Shown here piece by piece: positions 1 to 6,089 of a DNA stretch of 8,908 nt (its first letter is position 1; every line of letters starts with the position of its first letter). The position numbers and the translations under genes are program-made. Below the pieces are notes generated by a model that was given only the letters and a program-made list of their open reading frames with translations, was not told the DNA's origin and ran no database searches. This DNA is from Treponema sp. (GTDB lineage: Bacteria > Spirochaetota > Spirochaetia > Treponematales > Breznakiellaceae): assembly GCA_031284385.1 (NCBI GenBank), contig JAISZZ010000152.1:1-8908 (forward strand), read 5' to 3'.

Positions 1-189
1 CATGGCGGCCTCAAACGAAAGCCTTGTCCTAGTGCTTGGTTCAAAAAAAAGAGCCGCTAAAATCCGTCCCCGGCAGGATTGCCGCAGATAATTTTTATCA
101 TTCTTTATCCGTTCCGTCAAATCAAAAAGCCCGTCAAGCTCCGCCGCGCTAAAATCGTCCGGCCCAATCAGGCTGCGTCCTTTTAACAT
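1..189 (-). CDS. pyrB: Aspartate carbamoyltransferase catalytic chain, N-terminal part (runs off the left edge)
   Basis: This is the first 63 codons of aspartate carbamoyltransferase, which condenses carbamoyl phosphate with L-aspartate to give carbamoyl-aspartate, the committed step of de novo pyrimidine synthesis in the cytoplasm. It reads MLKGRSLIGPDDFS at the start, and residues 49-63 read FEPSTRTRLSFEAAM. This contains the family's carbamoyl-phosphate-binding STRTR loop at the expected distance from the N terminus. The ATG at 189-187 is chosen because an AAGGA ribosome-binding site lies about 7 bases upstream and the family motif spacing fits. The frame is open to base 1, so the aspartate-binding domain lies outside the window. 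The N-terminal domain and loop also occur in ornithine carbamoyltransferase, but FEPSTRTRLSFE is the aspartate enzyme form. It follows lipoprotein B on the same strand, separated by a terminator and a 390-bp spacer, so it is probably transcribed separately. Confidence 0.93.
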   Translation of the reverse strand, partial: MLKGRSLIGPDDFSAAELDGLFDLTERIKNDKNYLRQSCRGRILAALFFEPSTRTRLSFEAAM

Positions 190-223
190 TCAGTATCCTT
201 AAATCTCCAAACAGCCGCTCAGA

Positions 224-239
224 GTTTCCTCATGGAAAC
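224..239 (-). promoter_or_regulatory. Small hairpin in the pyrB leader
   Basis: A perfect inverted repeat (GTTTCC, four-base loop, GGAAAC) lies 35 bases upstream of the pyrB start. It would form a hairpin in the pyrB 5' untranslated RNA. No U-tract follows, so it is not an obvious attenuator. A role in pyrimidine control is only a possibility; I do not see a convincing PyrR-binding sequence. Confidence 0.3.
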
Positions 240-440
240 GCTGATTAATCCATAAAGGGTGGCGCTATTTCCATACATTAGGCGGCATATAGGGGCTTCA
301 CCTTCGCGCCCCCCTACTTCCAGCCCCGCGCCGCCCGCAAGCGGGCTTATGCGGGTCTTCCAGTACCCCCCAATCGGCTGCCTTATTCGCAGCGTTACTT
401 CAGGGCAGCGCTGTACAAATAATGCCCGTTTTGGCTGTTG

Positions 441-453
441 TTTCTGTACAGTT
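441..453 (+). repeat. 13-bp repeat containing the palindrome CTGTACAG, copy 1
   Basis: The sequence tttctgtacagtt is repeated exactly at 2907-2919, in another intergenic spacer. It contains the 8-bp palindrome CTGTACAG, and a related CTGTACA lies 27 bases away at 411-417. Both full copies sit downstream of minus-strand genes. A shared 13-mer between two short spacers is unlikely by chance, so this may be a protein-binding site or the remnant of a dispersed element. Confidence 0.45.
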
Positions 454-461
454 CCTATAGA

Positions 462-493
462 AAGCCCCCCAAAACGTAAGTTTTAGGGGGCTT
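462..493 (-). terminator. Rho-independent terminator of lipoprotein B
   Basis: The arms AAGCCCCC and GGGGGCTT, extended by AAAAC and GTTTT around a GTAA loop with one C/A mismatch, give a 13-bp stem. On the minus strand it ends in CTTTCTAT, a modest U-rich tail. It lies 87 bases past the stop codon of lipoprotein B and separates it from pyrB. The stem is nearly symmetrical, but no plus-strand gene precedes it. Confidence 0.7.
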
Positions 494-579
494 CATTCAC
501 CGTAATGTTACAAACCCAATCAAGGAGTGGTTAAGTACACATTACAACTTTTTTTGAATAGCGTTAAGGTAGCGCGCCG

Positions 580-2724
580 TTATGTTTCAGCCGGCGCCAC
601 AGGTTTTTCTTGAGGCTTCAGTTCAAAACGGATTATAACGATTCCGCTGGCTCCGTTGCCGCCGCTGTTATTCTTATCGCCGCCGCCGTTACCGCCCCAG
701 CCGTACATCGTGGGCGATTCCCCATCTTTGGCGCTGCCATCATAATAACCGTTGCCACCGTCTCCACCTCGCGAATAAACATAGGATGTGCCGTTTATAT
801 CAATCGTTCTGCCCGCGCCGCCGTCTCCATGTACACGGTTTTTAGACTCTTGTCCGCATCCACCCGCGCCGCCGCCGCCGCCACCACCGTCAGGCCCGCC
901 GGTTCTTGAGGCTATGCCGCCTGAATTACCGAAACCGCTCGTGCCGGATCCAGCATCACCGGTTAATCCCCAATATCCCGCGCCTGCGCCGCCGCCTGAC
1001 CCGCCGGAAGAAGCGTTGTTATCCGACCTGTTCGTCGAATGGGACAATCCGCCGCCGCCGCCGCCGGGGGGAGTAAGCGCCGATATATTTCCGACAGAGG
1101 AAGCTCCGCCGTTTTTGCCTCGACCGATACTATAATTTCCGCGCTCGCCGCCCGCGCCAACCTTAATCGCCACCGACCCTTTTGTCAGCGACAAATTGTA
1201 GCTGGTCTTGTATGCCAAACCGCCCGCACCGCCGCCGCCCGCACCGTCTCCGTTCATGAAGCAGTAACCACCGCCGCCGCCGCCCGCGACAACAAGAATA
1301 TCCGCCGTAACGGACTTCATGCTGCTGTCTTTAAATATCAGATTATCGCTGGAGGTAAACGTGTGTACTTCGTAGTATTTGTCTCCCTTCTTAATGATTG
1401 TTATGCCGCCGCCTGTGGCATCTGTTACCAACGGAATATTGGGGTCATCCGATTTTATAATGTTTACGACATATTCTTTGCTGTAAGCCGTTTGCTTGAT
1501 ACCAGCAGTTTTGCTCACCGTTATCTTTATTTCCTCAAGAACGCCATTTGATAAGGTAAATCCTTTGTCTTCCTGTATGACAGTTCCTTTTTTTATCGAC
1601 ACGGCAGCATCTTTGTCGTTAGCCGTTACATTAAATTTTACCGGACTGTAGGGCGTAGTAACGCCTTGTGTATCCATTACAGGCAAATTCTGCGACCAGT
1701 CCCCACCGGCTTTAGCATCCGTACTGGTAAGCTTGATAGAATTTATAGTCAAGTCCGGCTCATAGCTGACAGTCAGAGAGTAAACACGAGGCTGTAATGA
1801 GGAACCCTCTTGTGGGGTTACAGTTATCTTATAGTCCGTCTCGCCTTCCGACAACGGAATATCGGATGTCAAATTTTCGCTGCTGCCGTCCTGTGTTATA
1901 AGCACGGAAGCGTAAGGATCTTCCGGCAGCGCCACAATAGTGAATGTAGGCGTTTGGGTTTTCGGCGCAAAGCCATCATCCACGAAAGTATCGTTGGAGA
2001 TATTGGAGACATCTGTTTCTACTGCGGCATCTCCGGTTACGGAATTAGCAGAATACGCCAATAAGTCAATACCTTCTTTACGCTGTAAAAGTGTATTCTG
2101 CAATGCCGAATACATGGAATCCGCCGCGCTGTCTGCGGGCATTTTGCTTTCCGTTACAATGTTAATATGAGGAATGACCGCTTTGTAATTAGATTGAGTG
2201 CTTGAAATATCAGGACTCACCACGCCCGGATTCACTTCCAAAATCAAAAGTTCATTGCTGTCTAACGGAGTTTGAGAGAATAATGCGTCTATAACCACAT
2301 CGCCGGCAGGCATCGTAAATTTCCATTCGTTGTAGGTATTTTTTTCATACCATACAAGTGAATTTTTTTCACCGTAAGTAACATTAAGTTTGTTCAGATA
2401 CCATGAATAGAGAGGATCGCCCCCACTTCCGGGTATAAGCACGGGTTTCAATCCGTCAGGAGGAGCGCCAGTGCCCACCCAAGCCGAAGGTAGTCCGGGA
2501 ACAGCCATTACAGTTACAAGTTGCCCTTTGCTTGCCCTTGATCTGCTTGCTATGATTACGCCATGTTGTATGTCATCTTTTATGGTTATGGAGTAATCCC
2601 CTGTTGAACGGTCATCGTTCAACAAATCTAAGAAGCCATCGACTTCTTTACAAGAAATTAAATTTAATGTTAATACGGCAAAAACCACCGATATAATACC
2701 GTAAAAACTCTTTGTTTTAGCCAT
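580..2724 (-). CDS. Glycine-rich surface lipoprotein B (InlB-like, cadherin-like and glycine-rich domains)
   Basis: This 714-aa protein is probably lipid-anchored at the cell surface. Residues 1-25 form a lipoprotein signal peptide with lipobox LISC, lipidated at Cys25. Residues 44-150 resemble a divergent InlB-type repeat ending in FTMPAGDVVIDALF. Residues 157-321 resemble a cadherin-like beta-sandwich (NELLILEVNPGVVSPD, then ITVTPQEG and YSLTVSYE), with a long unmatched insert at about 190-260. Residues 322-425 form another beta-rich unit. From 438 to 701 comes a glycine-rich domain that starts with strands (YYEVHTFTS, ADILVVAGGGGGG) and closes with ASGIVIIRFE, as in glycine-rich adhesin and phage tail proteins. 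A proline-rich tail follows. The start is set by AAGGAAG six bases before the ATG. The downstream terminator at 462-493 and upstream promoter near 2790 suggest its own transcript. It is a paralogue of the 688-aa lipoprotein at 3780-5846 but has no long G tract. Its glycine-rich domain has two cysteines (488, 623) that the paralogue lacks. An adhesion role is inferred. Confidence 0.85.
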   Translation of the reverse strand: MAKTKSFYGIISVVFAVLTLNLISCKEVDGFLDLLNDDRSTGDYSITIKDDIQHGVIIASRSRASKGQLVTVMAVPGLPSAWVGTGAPPDGLKPVLIPGSGGDPLYSWYLNKLNVTYGEKNSLVWYEKNTYNEWKFTMPAGDVVIDALFSQTPLDSNELLILEVNPGVVSPDISSTQSNYKAVIPHINIVTESKMPADSAADSMYSALQNTLLQRKEGIDLLAYSANSVTGDAAVETDVSNISNDTFVDDGFAPKTQTPTFTIVALPEDPYASVLITQDGSSENLTSDIPLSEGETDYKITVTPQEGSSLQPRVYSLTVSYEPDLTINSIKLTSTDAKAGGDWSQNLPVMDTQGVTTPYSPVKFNVTANDKDAAVSIKKGTVIQEDKGFTLSNGVLEEIKITVSKTAGIKQTAYSKEYVVNIIKSDDPNIPLVTDATGGGITIIKKGDKYYEVHTFTSSDNLIFKDSSMKSVTADILVVAGGGGGGYCFMNGDGAGGGGAGGLAYKTSYNLSLTKGSVAIKVGAGGERGNYSIGRGKNGGASSVGNISALTPPGGGGGGLSHSTNRSDNNASSGGSGGGAGAGYWGLTGDAGSGTSGFGNSGGIASRTGGPDGGGGGGGAGGCGQESKNRVHGDGGAGRTIDINGTSYVYSRGGDGGNGYYDGSAKDGESPTMYGWGGNGGGDKNNSGGNGASGIVIIRFELKPQEKPVAPAET
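1049..1071 (-). repeat. (CCG)6 trinucleotide run followed by six G, inside lipoprotein B
   Basis: On the plus strand six CCG units run directly into six G. On the coding strand this is CCCCCC followed by GGC repeats, giving Pro-Pro then Gly554-559. Changes in the number of triplets keep the frame, so they would only lengthen or shorten a polyglycine loop. Only the six-C part could cause frameshifts, and it is short. Confidence 0.6.
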
Positions 2725-2787
2725 AATTACTTCCTTACGTCTGGCGCAAGGCTGTTTTAGTGCAGACGATACCCAGACTGAAAAAAA

Positions 2788-2806
2788 ATTATAGTAACAA
2801 TTACTA
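2788..2806 (-). promoter_or_regulatory. Likely promoter -10 and overlapping inverted repeat for lipoprotein B
   Basis: On the minus strand a perfect TATAAT occupies 2793-2788, about 65 bases before the ATG, and the -35 position is poor (CATTAA). The hexamer overlaps a perfect 15-bp inverted repeat, TAGTAA CAA TTACTA (2792-2806), which would be well placed as an operator. A run of eight T starts at the last base of the -10. The -10 call is reasonable; the operator is speculative. Confidence 0.4.
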
Positions 2807-2906
2807 CGATTTAATGATACTGATGTTTTTTATTTAACGGCTACAAAGTTTTAATTTTGGCGTGGTTTTAAGCCGCAGGTGATCTGCATCTGCACATAAA
2901 CAGTCA

Positions 2907-2919
2907 TTTCTGTACAGTT
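2907..2919 (+). repeat. 13-bp repeat containing the palindrome CTGTACAG, copy 2
   Basis: This is an exact copy of the 13-mer at 441-453. It begins 18 bases past the stop codon of the aminotransferase-like gene, in the spacer before lipoprotein B. The surrounding bases do not match copy 1, so the conserved unit is short. Confidence 0.45.
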
Positions 2920-2936
2920 TTTTACGGTTGGCGGGG

Positions 2937-3716
2937 TTAAGCCTGCAATAAACAACTTAACGTGGTTTCTTCGCCTTTTGACAGTTCAGCCGGCATGATA
3001 ATGGGAGAGGCCGCCTCCGGAGGCAGCAAGAATCCCCCGTCCAAAAAACGGCGGAACATATCAGGCCAGCATTTCTCCGCGTTGGCCCGTGCGGAATAGA
3101 TATAAATCCCGTCCAAGCGCCAGTTTTTTTGCGCTTCCGGCTGGGCAAGCGCGTTTTTTACGCGGTTAAAACGCATAATGCCGCGTTCAGGCCATGAAAG
3201 CAAGTCATAAATAGCGCGAGCAGCCGCCGTCAACATGAATGGGGATGGAAAATTTGACGGCGGATAGTTGTGTTCATCAGATTTTTCGCAGACAATAACG
3301 GCGGGAGCAAGAGAAAACGGTAGAACCGGCCTAAAAGCGGGAATTTTTTCCTTGCCTTGGGCGCAAAGCGGCGAATGAAACGGCCTCCAGAGCGGAAATT
3401 TTTGGTAATCCGGCAGATCCCGCCAATCCGCGTATACTTTAAACGCCATTTGGGGAAACAGGCGTTCAAGCGCTTTTGTAAAACGCCGCCGCGCCGTGTG
3501 GGGAAACGGCGAAAACAACCCGCGTTCCGCCGTATTTTTGATTTCGCGGACAACACCGGACGGCTTATGCCCCAGAATTGCGGCCCCGCCGTTCTGCCAA
3601 AGGTCAACGAGCCGCAGGCCGCCGTTACCGTATAGCCTAAAACCCCGCGCCCGCGTTATTTCTGGTAAATCAATCATTTTTTGTTTGATGGGTTTGACGG
3701 ATATACCGGCAGACAC
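2937..3716 (-). CDS. Shortened class-III aminotransferase-like protein, probably without PLP chemistry
   Basis: This 259-aa protein has no signal peptide. Residues 24-51 (ARGFRLYGNGGLRLVDLW, then AILGHKP) look like the N-terminal segment of class-III, fold-type-I PLP aminotransferases such as glutamate-1-semialdehyde aminotransferase. Residues 158-173 resemble the helix after the active-site lysine, and residues 225-233 (LDGGFLLPP) resemble the C-terminal small domain. The family is normally about 400-450 residues. Here the large PLP-binding domain is compressed to about 60 residues (98-158) and I see no candidate SxxxK catalytic lysine. I infer a degenerate, perhaps regulatory or structural relative. 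The longest start is a GTG at 3716 without a clear ribosome-binding site. An ATG at 3677-3675 (residue 14) is an equally plausible start that keeps the conserved part. It lies 63 bases after lipoprotein A on the same strand, behind a strong hairpin, so co-transcription is uncertain. Confidence 0.6.
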   Translation of the reverse strand: MSAGISVKPIKQKMIDLPEITRARGFRLYGNGGLRLVDLWQNGGAAILGHKPSGVVREIKNTAERGLFSPFPHTARRRFTKALERLFPQMAFKVYADWRDLPDYQKFPLWRPFHSPLCAQGKEKIPAFRPVLPFSLAPAVIVCEKSDEHNYPPSNFPSPFMLTAAARAIYDLLSWPERGIMRFNRVKNALAQPEAQKNWRLDGIYIYSARANAEKCWPDMFRRFLDGGFLLPPEAASPIIMPAELSKGEETTLSCLLQA

Positions 3717-3734
3717 CGCTGACCGGTATACCGG
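3702..3734. repeat. Three TATACCGG half-sites around the start of the aminotransferase-like gene
   Basis: TATACCGG at 3702-3709 is repeated in inverted form at 3723-3730 (CCGGTATA). That copy overlaps a third at 3727-3734 to make the perfect 12-bp palindrome CCGGTATACCGG (3723-3734). The array spans the GTG start of the downstream gene. Such spaced half-sites look like a regulator-binding site or an RNA fold that hides the start. If the GTG is used, the first half-site is inside the gene. Confidence 0.4.
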
Positions 3735-3738
3735 AAGT

Positions 3739-3764
3739 GGCGGCGATAGGTTCCTATCGCCGCC
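3739..3764 (-). terminator. Strong 12-bp stem-loop after lipoprotein A
   Basis: GGCGGCGATAGG and CCTATCGCCGCC form a perfect inverted repeat with only two bases between them. It lies 15 bases past the stop codon of lipoprotein A and 22 bases before the GTG of the next gene. No U-tract follows on the minus strand, so it may be a processing or RNA-stabilising hairpin rather than a true terminator. It probably lowers expression of the downstream gene relative to the lipoprotein. Confidence 0.5.
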
Positions 3765-3779
3765 ATGCTGTTACTATTG

Positions 3780-5846
3780 TTAGGGTGTTGCTGTTGCTGG
3801 TATTTCAAAACGAATTATAACGATTCCTTGCCTGCCGCTTCCACCGTTATTCCACGGAGTGGCTCCGCCGTTGCCGCCGTCACCGTAGTAATAGCCCCCA
3901 TCACCAGAAGTGCTGTAATTTTTGCCGCCGCCTTTGCCGCCGGCGGAATATGTGTAACTTTTACCGGTTATAGTTGTAGCATAACCCGCGCCGCCTGAGC
4001 CGGGCGTACCGCCACTAGCGCTTCTTCCCGCTCCACCTGCACCACCGCCGCCGCCGCCTGCATCATCGCCGCCTGTCGTGCCGCCATACCCGCCAGAGTA
4101 TCCGATATTAGTACCACTACTTGATCCTGGCGTTCCGCTTTTATTGGACCATCCCGCGCCGGCACCGCCGCCTGAGCCACCTGAGCCGCCATTGTTTTCA
4201 CTTTGATTTTGGCGATGTCCGGCACCGCCATAGCCGCCGCCGATGGCAGTCAAGCTGCTGCCACCAACAGAAGAATTGGAGCCTTGATACCCCCGCCAAT
4301 TTGGAGAATAGTAATTACCACCTGAGCCGCCTGCACCTACCGTAACTGACACCGAGCCGCCAGATAGAGGCAACGTGTAGCTGGTTTTGTGTATCAAACC
4401 GCCTGCACCGCCGCCGCCTGCCCAGTCGCCGTCTGTGCTGTAACCGCCGCCGCCGCCGCCTGCCACTACGAGTATATCCGCCTGAACGCTCTCTTTGCCG
4501 GTGTTGGTAAAGGCCAACTTGCCGTTGGAAGTAAATGTATGCACTTCATAGTATTTAGCGCCTTCCTTGATAATACTTACGCCACCGCCGCCGGCCTCAG
4601 TGACTGTAGGAAAATTTGGGTCAGTCGATTTTACAATGTTGATCACATATTCCTTTTTGTATATTTTTTTGGTTACCTCTTTGGTAACAACAATTTTTAC
4701 TCCTGTTGGAGTGTCGTTGCTTAAAGAAAGCGTGTTGTTTGGTAGGTTTGTACCGCTCGTAGTTACTGATGGCGCGCTATCTCCGGTTGCATTTGCTGTT
4801 CCCTCAAATTTTATTGGGCTGTAAGGCACGACAACGTCCTGTGTATCCACTGTATCCACTACCGGCAATTCCTGCGACCAGCTCGGCGCAGTTGTGCTCG
4901 TAAGCTTGATGGAACTGAGCGTAAGGTCAGGTTCGTAACTGACTATCAATTTATAGCTCTTGGTGGATCCCTTTGACGACGTTACCTTTATTGTATAGGT
5001 TGTTTCGCCCTCAACAAGCTCATATTCAGGCTCTTCGTCCGATTCCGTGGTTTCAGGTTCTGACGAACCGACCCCCCCCCCCCCCGGAGGGGTTATTGTT
5101 ACCGTTGCGTTAGGATCCTCAGGTAACGCTACGATGGAAAATGTGAGAGCTGAAACTGGCTCTTCTGCATATTCAGTTGTACTCGCAAGAATCGATGTAT
5201 CCGTACTTGATGATGTATCGTCAGAGTCCACTTCTTCCGTCGCGGGCACCACGGGCACGGGGAAAATATGCGGGATGTCCGCTCTGTACTCGTATTTACC
5301 GGTTGAAAGTTCCGGCGTTACCGCGCCTTGAGTGACAAGCAGAACAGAAAGTTCATCACTGTCCACCGAAGTTTGAGTAAACTCGCCGTTAATGGTTACG
5401 TTTCCGGCGGGCATCGTGAATTTCCATTCGTTTGTCGCCGTTTTTGTATAGGTTACTCCGGTATTCTTTTCGCCGTAAGTAACGCTCAACTTACCCAAAT
5501 ACCAAGGATACAAGTCGGTTTGCTCGGCTTCGGGCACAGTATCGGGACTTTCAGTATTGAATACTGAAGATATCACCTGCGCCGCGGGCGCAGGTCCACT
5601 GCCTTCCCATGCCGAAGGATCGCCGGGCTGGGCGCTTATGAGCACAGTCTGCCCCTTGCTTGCCTTTAATCTGGTGGCCGTGATTATGCCGTTTTTTATC
5701 CCGTCTTTAATGGTTATGCTGTAATCGCCTGTGTCGCCATTATCCCCCAAATCAAGTCCGCCACCTGTTTCTTCGCACGAAACGATGAGCAACAAAACGG
5801 CAAAAACCGCCGCTATGCTCCCGAAAAAAGATTTCATCTTAATCAT
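3780..5846 (-). CDS. Glycine-rich surface lipoprotein A with an in-frame poly-G tract (candidate phase-variable)
   Basis: This 688-aa paralogue of lipoprotein B is probably a surface lipoprotein. The signal peptide ends in lipobox IVSC, with Cys24 as the lipidation site. Residues 42-157 resemble an InlB-type repeat (FTMPAGNVTINGEF). Residues 164-305 resemble a cadherin-like sandwich carrying acidic Ser/Thr/Asp/Glu-rich inserts. Residues 306-406 form a further beta-rich unit, and residues 418-682 a glycine-rich domain opening with ADILVVAGGGGGGY and closing with GIVIIRFE. Gly255-258 are encoded by part of a 14-G homopolymer. The present length is in frame; one extra G would end the protein at 264 residues and one fewer at 285, both losing the glycine-rich domain. 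The ATG is set by AAGGAAGG about 7 bases upstream. It is the second gene of the minus-strand series, 243 bases after the RACo-like gene. Near-identical blocks with the paralogue, such as 23 of 24 bases near the 3' ends, could allow gene conversion. Function as an adhesin is inferred. Confidence 0.85.
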   Translation of the reverse strand: MIKMKSFFGSIAAVFAVLLLIVSCEETGGGLDLGDNGDTGDYSITIKDGIKNGIITATRLKASKGQTVLISAQPGDPSAWEGSGPAPAAQVISSVFNTESPDTVPEAEQTDLYPWYLGKLSVTYGEKNTGVTYTKTATNEWKFTMPAGNVTINGEFTQTSVDSDELSVLLVTQGAVTPELSTGKYEYRADIPHIFPVPVVPATEEVDSDDTSSSTDTSILASTTEYAEEPVSALTFSIVALPEDPNATVTITPPGGGGVGSSEPETTESDEEPEYELVEGETTYTIKVTSSKGSTKSYKLIVSYEPDLTLSSIKLTSTTAPSWSQELPVVDTVDTQDVVVPYSPIKFEGTANATGDSAPSVTTSGTNLPNNTLSLSNDTPTGVKIVVTKEVTKKIYKKEYVINIVKSTDPNFPTVTEAGGGGVSIIKEGAKYYEVHTFTSNGKLAFTNTGKESVQADILVVAGGGGGGYSTDGDWAGGGGAGGLIHKTSYTLPLSGGSVSVTVGAGGSGGNYYSPNWRGYQGSNSSVGGSSLTAIGGGYGGAGHRQNQSENNGGSGGSGGGAGAGWSNKSGTPGSSSGTNIGYSGGYGGTTGGDDAGGGGGGAGGAGRSASGGTPGSGGAGYATTITGKSYTYSAGGKGGGKNYSTSGDGGYYYGDGGNGGATPWNNGGSGRQGIVIIRFEIPATATP
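5072..5085 (-). repeat. Homopolymer of 14 G on the coding strand (contingency tract)
   Basis: Fourteen consecutive C on the plus strand are read as G from the third base of Pro254 to the first base of Val259 of lipoprotein A. Runs of this length are prone to slipped-strand mispairing. Poly-G tracts are established phase-variation switches in Treponema pallidum tpr promoters. The tract falls in a loop of the cadherin-like domain, just before an acidic insert, and the paralogue has no such run at the matching place. The exact length may also be affected by sequencing error or vary within the population. Confidence 0.85.
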
Positions 5847-5880
5847 AATGTCCCTTCCTTATGCCTGCTACAGGCGATTT

Positions 5881-5940
5881 AATATGTTCAAATTTTGACA
5901 TATATATAGCAATATATCATTTTTTTTGTTATATTACCAG
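5881..5940 (-). promoter_or_regulatory. AT-rich promoter region of lipoprotein A
   Basis: This stretch upstream of lipoprotein A is strongly AT-rich, with several -10-like hexamers on the minus strand (TATATT, TATATA, TATTAA) and an A8 run that could act as an UP element. I cannot pick one -35/-10 pair with good spacing. Between it and the start codon is a small hairpin in the leader (GCCTG CTA CAGGC, 5863-5875). Confidence 0.3.
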
Positions 5941-5980
5941 CTTTTAACGCGGTTATAACAAATTTACCTTGGAGTTTTTC

Positions 5981-5999
5981 AAGAACCTCGTTGGTTCTT
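5981..5999 (-). terminator. Possible 3' hairpin downstream of the RACo-like gene
   Basis: AAGAACC and GGTTCTT form a 7-bp stem with a five-base loop, about 90 bases past the stop of the activator gene. On the minus strand it is followed by GAAAAAC rather than a U-tract, so termination is doubtful. A second, weaker hairpin (CGGC/GCCG, 6043-6055) lies closer to the stop. The spacer also holds the imperfect tandem repeat GCTGTGCAAGC GCTGTGCAAAA (6017-6038). Confidence 0.3.
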
Positions 6000-6089
6000 T
6001 CTCATCCGCAACAAATGCTGTGCAAGCGCTGTGCAAAATGAGCGGCCTTTTGCCGTTTTTAAGTGAAAATGTAAAACTACCACATACGG

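Larger units (their letters stand above)
190..461. other. GC-rich, hairpin-rich intergenic spacer upstream of pyrB
   Basis: This gene-free stretch lies between the terminator of lipoprotein B and pyrB. It is denser in GC than the other spacers of the window, which are AT-rich. It contains a nested stem: GGCGGC at 281-286 pairs with GCCGCC at 330-335, enclosing GGGGCT at 292-297 paired with AGCCCC at 322-327. Next to it is a 5-bp hairpin with a CUUG tetraloop on the minus strand (333-346, GCCCG/CGGGC), which competes with the outer stem. A further pair is GCTGCC at 377-382 with GGCAGC at 404-409. It could be a structured RNA, a long pyrB leader, or a dispersed repeat of the genome. It matches none of the RNA families I checked by eye (6S, RNase P, SRP, tmRNA, cobalamin riboswitch). 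I see no strong promoter for pyrB inside it. Confidence 0.5.

Noticed and set aside
259..486. 75-codon plus-strand reading frame (MALFPYIRR...)
   Set aside because: It starts with GTG with no properly spaced ribosome-binding site, lies over the hairpin-rich spacer, ends inside the terminator stem, and has a Pro/Ser/Arg-biased composition typical of a GC-rich shadow frame. It might reappear in other copies if the spacer is a dispersed repeat.
610..1551. Overlapping plus-strand frames of 99, 115 and 170 codons, rich in Ala, Pro or Arg
   Set aside because: They are antisense to the glycine-rich domain of lipoprotein B; GGC/GGT codons read backwards give Ala/Pro runs and few stops. No ribosome-binding sites or recognisable domains.
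3230..3607. Alternative minus-strand frame (125 codons) inside the aminotransferase-like gene
   Set aside because: The Arg/Cys-rich product looks like a frame shadow; the overlapping 259-codon frame has recognisable family segments.
580..5846. Lipoproteins considered as phage tail fibre genes because of the GIVIIRFE glycine-rich end
   Set aside because: Both have lipobox signal peptides and no phage structural genes are nearby, so they are cellular lipoproteins sharing a domain with tail proteins.
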